Assembly: GCF_030403505.1 (NCBI RefSeq)
Contig: NZ_JAUEMJ010000007.1
Location: 124,001 to 188,000 of the forward strand
Reading direction: 5' to 3'
DNA from: Glycomyces tritici
GTDB taxonomy: Bacteria; Actinomycetota; Actinomycetes; Mycobacteriales; Micromonosporaceae
DNA: 64,000 bases
The notes under the pieces are model-generated. The model worked only from the letters and a program-made list of their open reading frames with translations, did not search any database and was not told where the DNA came from. Position numbers and translations under genes: made by a program. Below, one piece after another: positions 1 to 7,580 of the stretch (positions are counted from its first letter, which is position 1; every line of letters begins with the position of its first letter).

Positions 1-608
1 TTCCGGAAGATCGTGAGCCTCCCGGCCCCGTCGAGCGCGGCGGCCTCGTCGAGGCTCGCGGGCAGGTTGTCGGTGAAGCCCTTCATAAGCCACGTGTTGT
101 ACGGCAGGGCCGCGGCGATGCTCACCAGCGCGAGGCCGGTGAGGGAGTCGAGCAGGCCGAAGTTGAGGAACAGCATGTAGACGGCGATCGCGGTCAGGAA
201 GCTCGGGAACATCTGGAGGATGAGGATGCCGAGCATGCTGGCCTTGCGGCCCCGGAACCTGATGCGGGAGAACACCCACCCGCACAGCGCGGAGAGGGCG
301 ACGGAGCCGATCATGTTGATCGTGGCGACGTAGAGCGAGTTGAGGTACCAGCGCCCGTAGTCGGTCCGCGTGAACAGGTGCACGTAGTTGTCGAACGTCG
401 CGTTCTCGGGGATCGGGGTGGCGTTGGCCAGCCCGCCGCCGGGGCCGAAGGAGGATCCGACGACCCAGATGAGCGGGTAGATCACGATGACCGCGACGAC
501 GGCGAGGATGAGGTGCATGATCGCGCTGGTGGCGCCGTCGCGCACGCGCTGGCGGCTTCCGGCGCTCGCCTCGCGGCGGGTCCGGGTGCTCCTTGGAATG
601 GCGGCCAT
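1..608 (-). CDS. MalG-type sugar ABC transporter permease (partial, runs off left edge)
   Basis: Inner-membrane permease of a carbohydrate ABC importer. About 202 N-terminal residues are visible; the C-terminus lies outside the window. The translation opens with a basic cytoplasmic tail, a first membrane helix ending in a YPLIWVVGSS-type segment, and further on the EAAALDGAG coupling motif that docks the ATPase. The ATG at 608 follows the stop of the MalF-type gene by 3 bases, so the two are translationally linked. It is the third gene of a malE-malF-malG-type operon; no ATPase is in view, and such systems usually share an MsiK-type ATPase encoded elsewhere (family knowledge). The substrate is inferred from the partner subunits. 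Confidence 0.93.
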   Translation of the reverse strand, partial: MAAIPRSTRTRREASAGSRQRVRDGATSAIMHLILAVVAVIVIYPLIWVVGSSFGPGGGLANATPIPENATFDNYVHLFTRTDYGRWYLNSLYVATINMIGSVALSALCGWVFSRIRFRGRKASMLGILILQMFPSFLTAIAVYMLFLNFGLLDSLTGLALVSIAAALPYNTWLMKGFTDNLPASLDEAAALDGAGRLTIFR

Positions 609-611
609 GGC

Positions 612-2033
612 TCAGAGCTCCCGGATCGCTTTGGTGCGGTTGAGGTTCACCACGGAGATGGCGCCGACGATGACGAAGATGACCAGGCTCATCACGGCGC
701 CGATGTTGTAGAGGCGGTTGTCGAGCGTGAGCTTGAACAGCCAGGTGACGAGCAGATCGGTGCTTCCCGCGAAGCGGTAGTCCACATTGTCTGGACCGCC
801 TTCGGTGAGGAAGTAGATCACCCCGAAGTTGTTGAAGTTGTGCACGAACGACAGGATGATGAGCGGCGTGACCGTCCGCTGGACGATCGGCAGCGTGATG
901 TAGCGGAACTGCTGCAGCGCCCCGGCCCCGTCGATGCGGGCGGCGTCGTAGTAGCTCTCGGGGATGTTCGCGAGGACCCCGCCGACGAGGGCCATGAAGA
1001 ACGGGAACCCGAGCCACAGGTTGACCAGGAGCGCGACCGCCCGAGCGAGGTTCGGGCTGGTCGGGTCGGTGAACCAGTAGACGCGCTCGTCGGTGAGGCC
1101 GACGTCGACCAGCCATTGGCTGATGGGTCCGAACTGGCCGTTGAACATCGAGCGGAACACCAGGGCGGAGACGATCGCGGGCACGGCCCACGGCAGGAGG
1201 AACACCGAGCGCCACACGCGTGGGACCTTGACCCGCTTGCTCGCCAGCATCACCGCGATGAGCAGCCCCGCCGCGTACGTCGTGACCGTGGCGATCACCG
1301 CCCACACGATGGTCCAGCCGAGGATGCCCGCGAACGTCGAGGCCCACGAGGGGACGGCGAAGATCGTCGCGAAGTTGTCGAACCCCACCCAGCTGACGAG
1401 GTTCTTCGGCGGCAGGTTGTCGCGGCTGTAGTCGGTGAACGCCACGAGGATGCCGAACAGCACCGGCAGCACCGACATGAAGACCAGGAGGACCAGGCCG
1501 GGCGAGAGCGCGATGAAGGCGAAGGCGCCCTCCCACAGGCGCTTGAAGTAGGCGCCTGAGGTCTCGGCCCGGTCTCCGGCGTTCAGCGCGGCCCGGTAGC
1601 GGGCCGCGTCGCGAATGCTCCAGATCCAGATGATCGCCAGCAGGCCCAGCGTCAGGAGGGCGATGAGCCCGTTGGCCATGAGGACGATCGAGTTGTCGCC
1701 CTCGGTGAGGCCGGTCATCGTCATCTCGCGGGGCTGCGTCCCGAGCGTGAACAGCCCCCACAGGCCGCGGATGAAGAATCCGCCGTTCGAGCGCGGGGTG
1801 AACTCCATGCCCGCGTAGTAGTTGCCGGTGGCGATCTCCCAGGTGACCGCGCCGGCGAAGAACGTGAAGAAGAACGCGGCCTTGCCCGCCTGGCGGTTGA
1901 GGAGCTGGCCCGCCCCCCACACCAGTGCCGAGGCGGCGCCCGGTACCGCGGAGGGGAGTCCGGCTCCCGCCCGGCCCGGGCCGCGCGGTGCGCGGGCCCG
2001 GGCCGGGGATGCGGGTGTCTCAGTGGTGGTCAC
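612..2033 (-). CDS. MalF-type maltose/maltodextrin ABC transporter permease
   Basis: Inner-membrane permease, 473 residues, longer than the usual 300 because it carries an N-terminal extension with extra hydrophobic segments (about residues 40-150) before the six-helix core. That extension is typical of MalF/MalC proteins of maltose/maltodextrin importers and is the main reason to prefer a malto-oligosaccharide over other sugars. The coupling loop reads YYDAARIDGAGALQQF near residue 365. The start is GTG at 2033 with AGGGA upstream, 12 bases after the binding-protein stop. It is the middle gene of the operon. The substrate is an inference from architecture. Confidence 0.93.
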   Translation of the reverse strand: MTTTETPASPARARAPRGPGRAGAGLPSAVPGAASALVWGAGQLLNRQAGKAAFFFTFFAGAVTWEIATGNYYAGMEFTPRSNGGFFIRGLWGLFTLGTQPREMTMTGLTEGDNSIVLMANGLIALLTLGLLAIIWIWSIRDAARYRAALNAGDRAETSGAYFKRLWEGAFAFIALSPGLVLLVFMSVLPVLFGILVAFTDYSRDNLPPKNLVSWVGFDNFATIFAVPSWASTFAGILGWTIVWAVIATVTTYAAGLLIAVMLASKRVKVPRVWRSVFLLPWAVPAIVSALVFRSMFNGQFGPISQWLVDVGLTDERVYWFTDPTSPNLARAVALLVNLWLGFPFFMALVGGVLANIPESYYDAARIDGAGALQQFRYITLPIVQRTVTPLIILSFVHNFNNFGVIYFLTEGGPDNVDYRFAGSTDLLVTWLFKLTLDNRLYNIGAVMSLVIFVIVGAISVVNLNRTKAIREL

Positions 2034-2045
2034 AGCGGTCGGTCC

Positions 2046-3356
2046 CTAGAGCCCGTGCAGTTCGTCGTAGGTCGTCACGGCCTTCTCCTGGGCGGCGGCG
2101 GAGTCGGACAGGTCGTCCCACACGTCGACGACCATCGCGTCGCCGACCTCCCAGAAGTACTCCGGCACCTGCGGGATGAGCTCGGCGTTGGCCGACTGCG
2201 CGACGATGCCCGCCACGTGGGGGTCGTCCGCGATGCCTTCGATGCCCGAGAGCAGGTCCTGGTTGAGCGCGGGGATCTGGCCGCTCGAGGCGTAGACGGC
2301 GGCGGCGCCGGCGTCGGAGGCCATGAAGTTGGCGAAGACGCGGGCCGCGGCCGGGTACTCGGAGTATCCGGAGACGGCGGCGACGTGCATGCCCGCGAAC
2401 GCGCCGGGGGTCTCGCCGCCCGCGACGCCGGGGAGGGTGGTCACGCCGTACTCGAAGCCGTTCTCGGCGGCGCCGGTGTCGAAGAGCGAGAAGCTCCAGG
2501 GGCCGGTGATGACGTAGGGGGTCTCGCCCTTGGCGAAGCCCTCCTCGATGACCTCCCAGGTGCTGTCGGCGCTGGGAACGTTGTAGATGTCGCGCAGGCC
2601 GGCGTAGTAGTCGAGCGCGGCGGTCAACGCCGGGTCGTCGAACCCGGGTGCGTCCACATTGCTGTCGGGGTAGACCTGCCAGCCCATGGCGGAGAGGATC
2701 GGGTAGGCGCGGTAGATCTCCATGGTGGACATGCGGATCGTCCAGCGGTTGGCGCCCGGGTCGTTGTACTCGGCGGCGAGCGCCTGGATCTCCTCCCAGG
2801 TGGCGGCGGGCTCGGGGGAGCCGGTCAGCTCTTCGAGGAGGGTGGTGTTGTACATGAGCGCGAGCGACTCGGTGGTCACCGGGACCGCGTGCATCTGGTC
2901 TTCGGCGGTGACGACGCTGGTGAAGGCCTCGCTGATGCGCTCGTTCAGGACGCCGGTGTACTCGCCCAGCGGGGCGGCGGTCCCGTCGTCGATCGCGTTG
3001 GGGATCTCGTTGTAGAAGGTCATGAAGACGTCGGCGCCGGTCCCGGCCTCGCCGGCCAGGGCCATCTTGTCGACCGCGTCGTGCTTGCCGACGAGCTCGT
3101 ACTCGACCTTCATGTCCGGGTACTCGTCTTTGAACTCCTCCTTGAAGGCGGCGATGACGGCCTCGGCGAGGTACTCCTCCTCGAACCAGACCTTCAGCGG
3201 CACCTTGCCCGAGGCGATGTCCTCTTCGATGACGTACTGCCGAGTCTCGGCGTCCCACTCCAGTTCGGAGGATTGCTCCTCTTCGGTGGGGCCGCCGCAG
3301 GCGGTCAGTCCGAGCGCCGCCGCCGCGGCGAGCGCGATAGCTCCTCTGCGTCGCAT
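2046..3356 (-). CDS. Sugar-binding lipoprotein of a MalE-type ABC transporter
   Basis: Extracellular solute-binding protein (family 1), 436 residues. The N-terminus RRRGAIALAAAAALGLTACGG is a lipoprotein signal with the lipobox LTAC, so it is anchored to the outer face of the membrane and delivers sugar to the MalF/MalG-type permeases downstream. I chose the ATG at 3356 over the in-frame ATG at 3362 because AAGGA is 7 bases from the former and nearly abuts the latter. It is first in the operon, preceded by a promoter with a CG-centred palindrome. A malto-oligosaccharide ligand is likely but unproven. Confidence 0.93.
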   Translation of the reverse strand: MRRRGAIALAAAAALGLTACGGPTEEEQSSELEWDAETRQYVIEEDIASGKVPLKVWFEEEYLAEAVIAAFKEEFKDEYPDMKVEYELVGKHDAVDKMALAGEAGTGADVFMTFYNEIPNAIDDGTAAPLGEYTGVLNERISEAFTSVVTAEDQMHAVPVTTESLALMYNTTLLEELTGSPEPAATWEEIQALAAEYNDPGANRWTIRMSTMEIYRAYPILSAMGWQVYPDSNVDAPGFDDPALTAALDYYAGLRDIYNVPSADSTWEVIEEGFAKGETPYVITGPWSFSLFDTGAAENGFEYGVTTLPGVAGGETPGAFAGMHVAAVSGYSEYPAAARVFANFMASDAGAAAVYASSGQIPALNQDLLSGIEGIADDPHVAGIVAQSANAELIPQVPEYFWEVGDAMVVDVWDDLSDSAAAQEKAVTTYDELHGL

Positions 3357-3405
3357 GTGCATGTCCTTGTCTCAGTGAGGGATGCCGCCGCCGGTCCGCG
3401 GCGAC

Positions 3406-3450
3406 TGTGAACGTTTACAGCAACGTAGCGACATGTATCACTGGGCGCAA
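3406..3450 (-). promoter_or_regulatory. Promoter and LacI-type operator of the malE-type operon
   Basis: On the minus strand TTGCGC (3450-3445) and TACGTT (3427-3422) are 17 bases apart and make a plausible -35/-10 pair. Just downstream, at the expected transcription start, lies TGTGAACGTTTACA (3406-3419), a near-perfect CG-centred palindrome of the type bound by LacI-family repressors. Closely related sites occur at 31859-31872 and 36539-36552. Confidence 0.6.
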
Positions 3451-3533
3451 GCGAGAGATATTCCTTATGTGGCATTTGCATTATGATTGTTACGATAAAA
3501 AGTTGAGAAATCGTGCCCGCAGACTTGGGTCCT

Positions 3534-3566
3534 CGAGGGCGGCACCGCATCGCGGTGCCGCCCTCG
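3534..3566 (-). terminator. Hairpin terminator after GH16 gene
   Basis: A 15-bp perfect stem (3534-3548 with 3552-3566) and a 3-base loop, in the gap downstream of the GH16 stop. There is no uridine run directly after it, as is common in high-GC actinomycetes. Confidence 0.65.
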
Positions 3567-3599
3567 TCCCAGGCCCCCGTGGCCGGGCCCGTAGCGGGT

Positions 3600-3688
3600 C
3601 GAGCGGAGGGTCCAGCGCTGGTCGCTGCAGTTGCTGCAGGTCCAGCGGAGGAGCGGGTGCCGTTGGCGCTGACCGCTTTCGGAGCGGG
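3600..3688 (-). pseudogene. Remnant of a ricin-type (CBM13) repeat downstream of GH16
   Basis: Immediately after the GH16 stop codon the same frame continues with SANGTR (3670-3653), and a shifted frame then reads LLRWTCSNCSDQRWTL (about 3653-3606). Together these match the end of a CBM13 repeat (pattern SANGT-x-VQLWTC-xxx-NQRWTL, as in the GH10 and GH62 genes of this window). A stop codon and a frameshift separate the parts, so this looks like a decayed lectin module or recombination scar rather than a gene. Confidence 0.5.
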
Positions 3689-4948
3689 CTACCGCCGTTC
3701 GAGTGCCCAGACGGTGTTCGCGTCCGCCGCCCCGGTGTTCCACGCGACCGAGGCGCCCGTCCCGTAGAGGTAGCCGCGACCGCTCTGCTTGTTGTCGATC
3801 CGGAATCCGCCGGAGACGGGCGTGATCGCCCAGAGCGTGTCGTCGCCGACCCGCGCTTCGCCCCAGATGACCTTGCCGTTGGGATCCGTGTCGAGGTACC
3901 CGCGGCCTTCGCGCACGTTGTCGATCGTCCAGTAGCCGGGCTGCTGCTCGGTGAGCGTCCACAGCTGGTCGTCATAGGTGCTTCCCGCCTCCAGCGCGAT
4001 CGCGCCGGCGGCCCCCGAGTCGAGGTACTGCCCGGTGGAGACGTTGCGGACCCGGTAGGTCTGGCCGCTGCGGGGGTCGGCGGCGTCGGCGGCGCGCTTG
4101 TACGCGCGGAAGTAGTCGACGACCAGTTCCTTCGGCCGGGGGTCGCTCGGGTCGACCGTGCCGGTCCAGTCGGCGTGCTCGTAGATGCCGAGGTAGAACA
4201 CGGCCGGGTAGGTGAAGGACTGGTTGATGGTCCTGGTCAGGACGTTGTCGATGTAGAGCTTGAACTGGGTGGGCGTCCACTCGAGGGCGTAGATGTGCAT
4301 CTCCGCGGTCATGTCGAACCCGACGCCGACCTGTTCCCGGTGCGTCGAGAGGTTCGGGTCCGACCAGCTGAAGAGGTTCCAGTTGAACTTGCTCTTCCCG
4401 TGGATGCCCGCGTGCTCCAGGACGTCGACCTCCCCGCGCTGCTCCCATGTGTCCTGCCTGCCGGTCAGCCAGAACGCGGTGTGGATGCCGCTCCTGGCGG
4501 AGCTCTTCGCGCGGACCTCGAAGTAGCCGTACTGGGGCGTGTACTTCATGTCGGTGGGGATCGAGTGGTCGAACTCGTTGTCCTTGTGCAGGTTCGTCCG
4601 CTGTCCGGTCTGGACGCTCGACACCTTCATGGGGTTGCCGCTGTAGTAGGTGGGCTGGTCGTCGTCGATGCGGAGCACGAGGGCGTCGTCCCGGAACCCG
4701 TACCGGGCCGTGGACCGCGCGACGGTGGTCCGGGACTCCAGGTACCTGGGAATCCACAGGTCCGTGTCCAGGCTGCCGGTGTTGAACTCGTCGTGCCGGT
4801 CGAGGATCCACCCCGGCTTCTCGAGCGGGTTCGGCGGCATCTCCGCCGCGGACGCGGGCGCGTCCAGCAACGCCGACAAGGCGAGGGCGCCACCGCCTGC
4901 GAGCAGGCCGCGGCGGGCGAGTTTCACGCGTTTGGGATCGAAAGCCAT
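3689..4948 (-). CDS. Tat-exported GH16 family glycoside hydrolase with C-terminal beta-trefoil-like module
   Basis: Secreted endo-acting beta-glycanase of family GH16, 419 residues. A Tat signal (LARRGLLAGGGALALSALL, residues 10-28) precedes the jelly-roll catalytic domain (about 40-285). The GH16 signature EVDVLE supplies the catalytic Glu173, Asp175 and Glu178. The C-terminal ~125 residues form three Y/W-rich repeats resembling a beta-trefoil sugar-binding domain. The start at 4948 is set by AAGGAGA seven bases upstream. GH16 covers laminarin, licheninan, agar, galactan and carrageenan hydrolases; the exact substrate cannot be read here. The promoter carries an operator identical to that of the SGNH esterase at 7581. 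Confidence 0.92.
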   Translation of the reverse strand: MAFDPKRVKLARRGLLAGGGALALSALLDAPASAAEMPPNPLEKPGWILDRHDEFNTGSLDTDLWIPRYLESRTTVARSTARYGFRDDALVLRIDDDQPTYYSGNPMKVSSVQTGQRTNLHKDNEFDHSIPTDMKYTPQYGYFEVRAKSSARSGIHTAFWLTGRQDTWEQRGEVDVLEHAGIHGKSKFNWNLFSWSDPNLSTHREQVGVGFDMTAEMHIYALEWTPTQFKLYIDNVLTRTINQSFTYPAVFYLGIYEHADWTGTVDPSDPRPKELVVDYFRAYKRAADAADPRSGQTYRVRNVSTGQYLDSGAAGAIALEAGSTYDDQLWTLTEQQPGYWTIDNVREGRGYLDTDPNGKVIWGEARVGDDTLWAITPVSGGFRIDNKQSGRGYLYGTGASVAWNTGAADANTVWALERR

Positions 4949-5072
4949 GAGGGTCTCCTTCGGAGGATGTCCTGCACAAGGAACGTGCCGGCAGTAAGCG
5001 GAGCGCCCTTGCCGTGGACGCCGGGCAGTGCCGCTGTATGAGGCGCAGCGATCGCCGCGGCACTGCAAAATC

Positions 5073-5134
5073 AGAATGACAACGGTTCCAGAATCTGTCA
5101 ATTTACATGTGTCGATATTCAAGTAACGGTTTCA
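5073..5134 (-). promoter_or_regulatory. GH16 promoter with LacI-type operators
   Basis: Minus strand: -35 TTGACA (5101-5096), 17-base spacer, -10 CATTCT (5078-5073). The spacer contains TGGAACCGTTGTCA (5090-5077), an imperfect CG-centred palindrome. A second related site, TGAAACCGTTAC (5134-5123), lies just upstream of the -35. The 14-base spacer element recurs exactly at 7477-7490. Confidence 0.7.
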
Positions 5135-5159
5135 TAACGCACATGCCGCCGGTGCGGCG

Positions 5160-6233
5160 TCAGCTGGAGCGGGCGGGGGTGGTGCCCCGAACGACGACCC
5201 GGGGCTCGAACTCGATCCTTCGGAGGTCGCCCGGCCCGGTCAGCGCGAGCTCCACCGCGGCGGCGCCCACCCGCGCCAGAGCGAGGTCCACACTGGTCAG
5301 ACCCGGGGTGACGTCCTCGGTGCCCACGGCATCGTCGAACCCGGCGACGCCGATCTCGGCGCCCGGGGTCAGGCCCGCGTCGCGCATCGCGGTCATCGCG
5401 CCGATGGCCATCGCGTCAGTGGCGGCCAGGACCACGTCGAAGCGACCGGGCCGCTCCGCCACGAGGCCCGCGGCCGCGTCGTACCCGCCGTCCCGGGTCA
5501 TCGGCGCGCGCACGACGGCGCCTCGCCCGATCCGCATCCCCAGCCTGGCGGCGGCTTCGACGACGCCGTCCTCCCACTGGCGCGCGGCCTCCGCATCGTG
5601 GTCGGGCCGGATCAGGGCGGGAGTGCGGTAGCCCAGGCGGAACAGTTCGGCAACCAGCGCCGAGGCGCCGCGCCGGCGGGGGACGACGGCGGTGTCGAAC
5701 GGCAGTTCGTCGTCTCCCGCGATCGCCACCCGGCCACCCTCCTGCGTGTAGCGGGCGAGCTCCTCCTCAAGGGACGCCCGCGAGACGGTCGAGCCGCTGC
5801 GGGTGCCGGTCAGGATCATGGCGTGCGGCCTGAGGCCGCGCATCATGCGCACGACCCGGATCTCGTCGTCGATGCCGTGATCGGTTCCGGCGAAGGTGGC
5901 CACGAGCCCGGAGGCCCCCGCCTGCTCGATCACGCCGTGCACGATCTCGGCGTTGTAGGGGTCGCGGATGTCGGAGACCAGCACGGCCACCATCGCGGTC
6001 GCACCCGTGGTCGTGGCCCGAGCCGACGCGTTCGGCCGGTAGCCCAGGCGCTCGGCGGCGTCCAGGACGCGCGCGCGCATGCTCGACGACACGTACTGGG
6101 AGGCCGGGTCGAGCGCGCGGGAGGCCGAGGCCTTGGAGACCCCGGCGGCCTCGGCGACATCGCGGAGGGTGGCCGCTGACGGTCGGTCCGGTGCGCCGGG
6201 GGACCGGTCGTCGGTGGCAGGGTCGGTGGTCAC
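5160..6233 (-). CDS. LacI family transcriptional regulator
   Basis: Cytoplasmic DNA-binding repressor, 357 residues from the GTG at 6233. The helix-turn-helix TLRDVAEAAGVSKASASRAL is followed by a hinge (YRPNASAR) and a periplasmic-binding-protein-like effector domain. I chose GTG 6233 because AGGA sits 7 bases upstream and the HTH then starts about 25 residues in; an in-frame ATG at 6341 would overlap the start of the divergent regulator. It is divergent from a second LacI gene (6340), and the pair is bracketed by two secreted hydrolases sharing one operator, so it is a candidate regulator of them. Effector unknown. Confidence 0.92.
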   Translation of the reverse strand: MTTDPATDDRSPGAPDRPSAATLRDVAEAAGVSKASASRALDPASQYVSSSMRARVLDAAERLGYRPNASARATTTGATAMVAVLVSDIRDPYNAEIVHGVIEQAGASGLVATFAGTDHGIDDEIRVVRMMRGLRPHAMILTGTRSGSTVSRASLEEELARYTQEGGRVAIAGDDELPFDTAVVPRRRGASALVAELFRLGYRTPALIRPDHDAEAARQWEDGVVEAAARLGMRIGRGAVVRAPMTRDGGYDAAAGLVAERPGRFDVVLAATDAMAIGAMTAMRDAGLTPGAEIGVAGFDDAVGTEDVTPGLTSVDLALARVGAAAVELALTGPGDLRRIEFEPRVVVRGTTPARSS

Positions 6234-6339
6234 AATGACATCCTGGCACTGGGCGCATCCCAGGGTGCGCCGCCCCGTTCCCGAGCGCTTGCCGGTTCCG
6301 GCGGGAGCATGCGGGTGCGCGTTCGACATTGGAGGATGC

Positions 6340-7368
6340 ATGCGGCGTTCGTATCAGCGGGCGACACTGCGCGACGTCGCCCAGGCGGCCGGCGTATCGC
6401 CCTCGACCGCGTCCCGAGTGCTCAACGGCGGCGACCTCCGCGTGAGCGAGCGGCTCTCGGCGCGCGTCCTCGCGGTGGCGGAATCCCTCGGCTACGTCTC
6501 GAACCAGGCGGCTCGGGCGCTGCGTGGGCGGCGGACGGCGGTCGTGCTGCTCGCGAGCGATCCGAGGACCGCGTCGGTCGCCGCGATCGCGGCCGGAATG
6601 GAGGCGGCGGGCCGGGAGCGCGGCGCGCTGGTGAGCATCACCGGGGTCGGAAGCGGCGCCGCCGCGCACCGGACGGCGCTGGAGGTGCTGCGCGCATTGC
6701 GCCCCCGTGCGCTGGTCGTGACGAGCGCGAGCTTCGCCGATGTGCCGAAGGAGCAGGTCCTCCCTCAGCTCGAGCGATTCCGGGACGACGGCTGCGGTGT
6801 CGTCTTCATCGGCGAGCACGACACGCCGTTTCCGGCGGTCCGCTTCGACGACTTCGAGTCCGGGAGGGTCGTCGGCCGCCATATGGGCGGGCTGGGCCGC
6901 CGCCGCGCCGCCGTGCTGACCACTCCGGGGCAGCCGGCGCTCGACACCCGCGCCGCAGGTTTCGCGGAGGGCTTGTCCGAGCGGGGCTTCGACCCGGAGT
7001 CCTTGGTCGTCGAGCAGTGCGAACTCAGCCGGGACGGCGGTCGGGCGGCGGCCCGCCGCCTGTCGCAGCTGCGCCCGCATCCGGATCTCGTGCTCGCGGG
7101 CAACGACGTCCTCGCGATCGGCGCATTGAACGAGTTCAGGCGCCTGGGCATCGACGTGCCGACCGACATCGCCCTCTCGGGGGTCGACGACATCCCGCTC
7201 GCGCGCGACGTCACTCCAGCGCTGACCACTGTGGCGCTTCCCTTCGAGGAGGCCGGGAGGGCGGCTCTGGAGATGTCCCTCGCGACCGATGCCCCGCAGG
7301 ACGTGGTGCTGCCCGGGCGACTCGTCGTCCGGGCCAGCACGACCGCGGCGACGACCGAGACCCGCTGA
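6340..7368 (+). CDS. LacI family transcriptional regulator
   Basis: Cytoplasmic sugar-responsive repressor, 342 residues. HTH RATLRDVAQAAGVSPSTASRVLNGG occupies the N-terminus, followed by the hinge and a two-lobed effector domain ending with the typical GVDDIPLARDVTPALTTV segment. The ATG at 6340 is preceded by GGAGG (6331-6335). It is divergent from the LacI gene at 6233 with about 106 bases between them; I see no clear palindrome in that gap. Downstream, 212 bases later, is the SGNH esterase whose promoter carries the TGGAACCGTTGTCA element. Which of the two LacI proteins binds that element is not decidable here. Confidence 0.93.
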   Translation: MRRSYQRATLRDVAQAAGVSPSTASRVLNGGDLRVSERLSARVLAVAESLGYVSNQAARALRGRRTAVVLLASDPRTASVAAIAAGMEAAGRERGALVSITGVGSGAAAHRTALEVLRALRPRALVVTSASFADVPKEQVLPQLERFRDDGCGVVFIGEHDTPFPAVRFDDFESGRVVGRHMGGLGRRRAAVLTTPGQPALDTRAAGFAEGLSERGFDPESLVVEQCELSRDGGRAAARRLSQLRPHPDLVLAGNDVLAIGALNEFRRLGIDVPTDIALSGVDDIPLARDVTPALTTVALPFEEAGRAALEMSLATDAPQDVVLPGRLVVRASTTAATTETR

Positions 7369-7465
7369 GCCGCAGGAGCATCCGACCGGGACGTGCGGCG
7401 CGATGGCCGGAGCGAGGCCCTGTTTCGCGTGTGGAACGACGATTCGGGTTGCGAAGCGCCGCGTC

Positions 7466-7494
7466 TTGACAGGGTCTGGAACCGTTGTCATCAT
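7466..7494 (+). promoter_or_regulatory. Promoter and operator of the SGNH esterase gene
   Basis: -35 TTGACA (7466-7471), 17-base spacer, -10 CATCAT (7489-7494). The operator TGGAACCGTTGTCA (7477-7490) lies inside the promoter and is identical to the GH16 promoter element at 5077-5090 on the other strand, in the same position relative to -35 and -10. Confidence 0.72.
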
Positions 7495-7580
7495 GATTCG
7501 AGGTCCGGCCGGACCGTGGCGGGAATGAAGCCCGCTGCGCGCCCGCGGCCGACGACGACACCTCGCCAAGGGAGAACGCC

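Larger units (their letters stand above)
3357..3688. other. Intergenic region between malE-type gene and GH16 gene
   Basis: 332 bases with no gene. It holds the malE-type promoter and operator (3406-3450), an AT-rich stretch around 3460-3510, a strong hairpin (3534-3566), and a degenerate ricin-type coding remnant (about 3600-3688). No other coding potential is visible. Confidence 0.6.
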
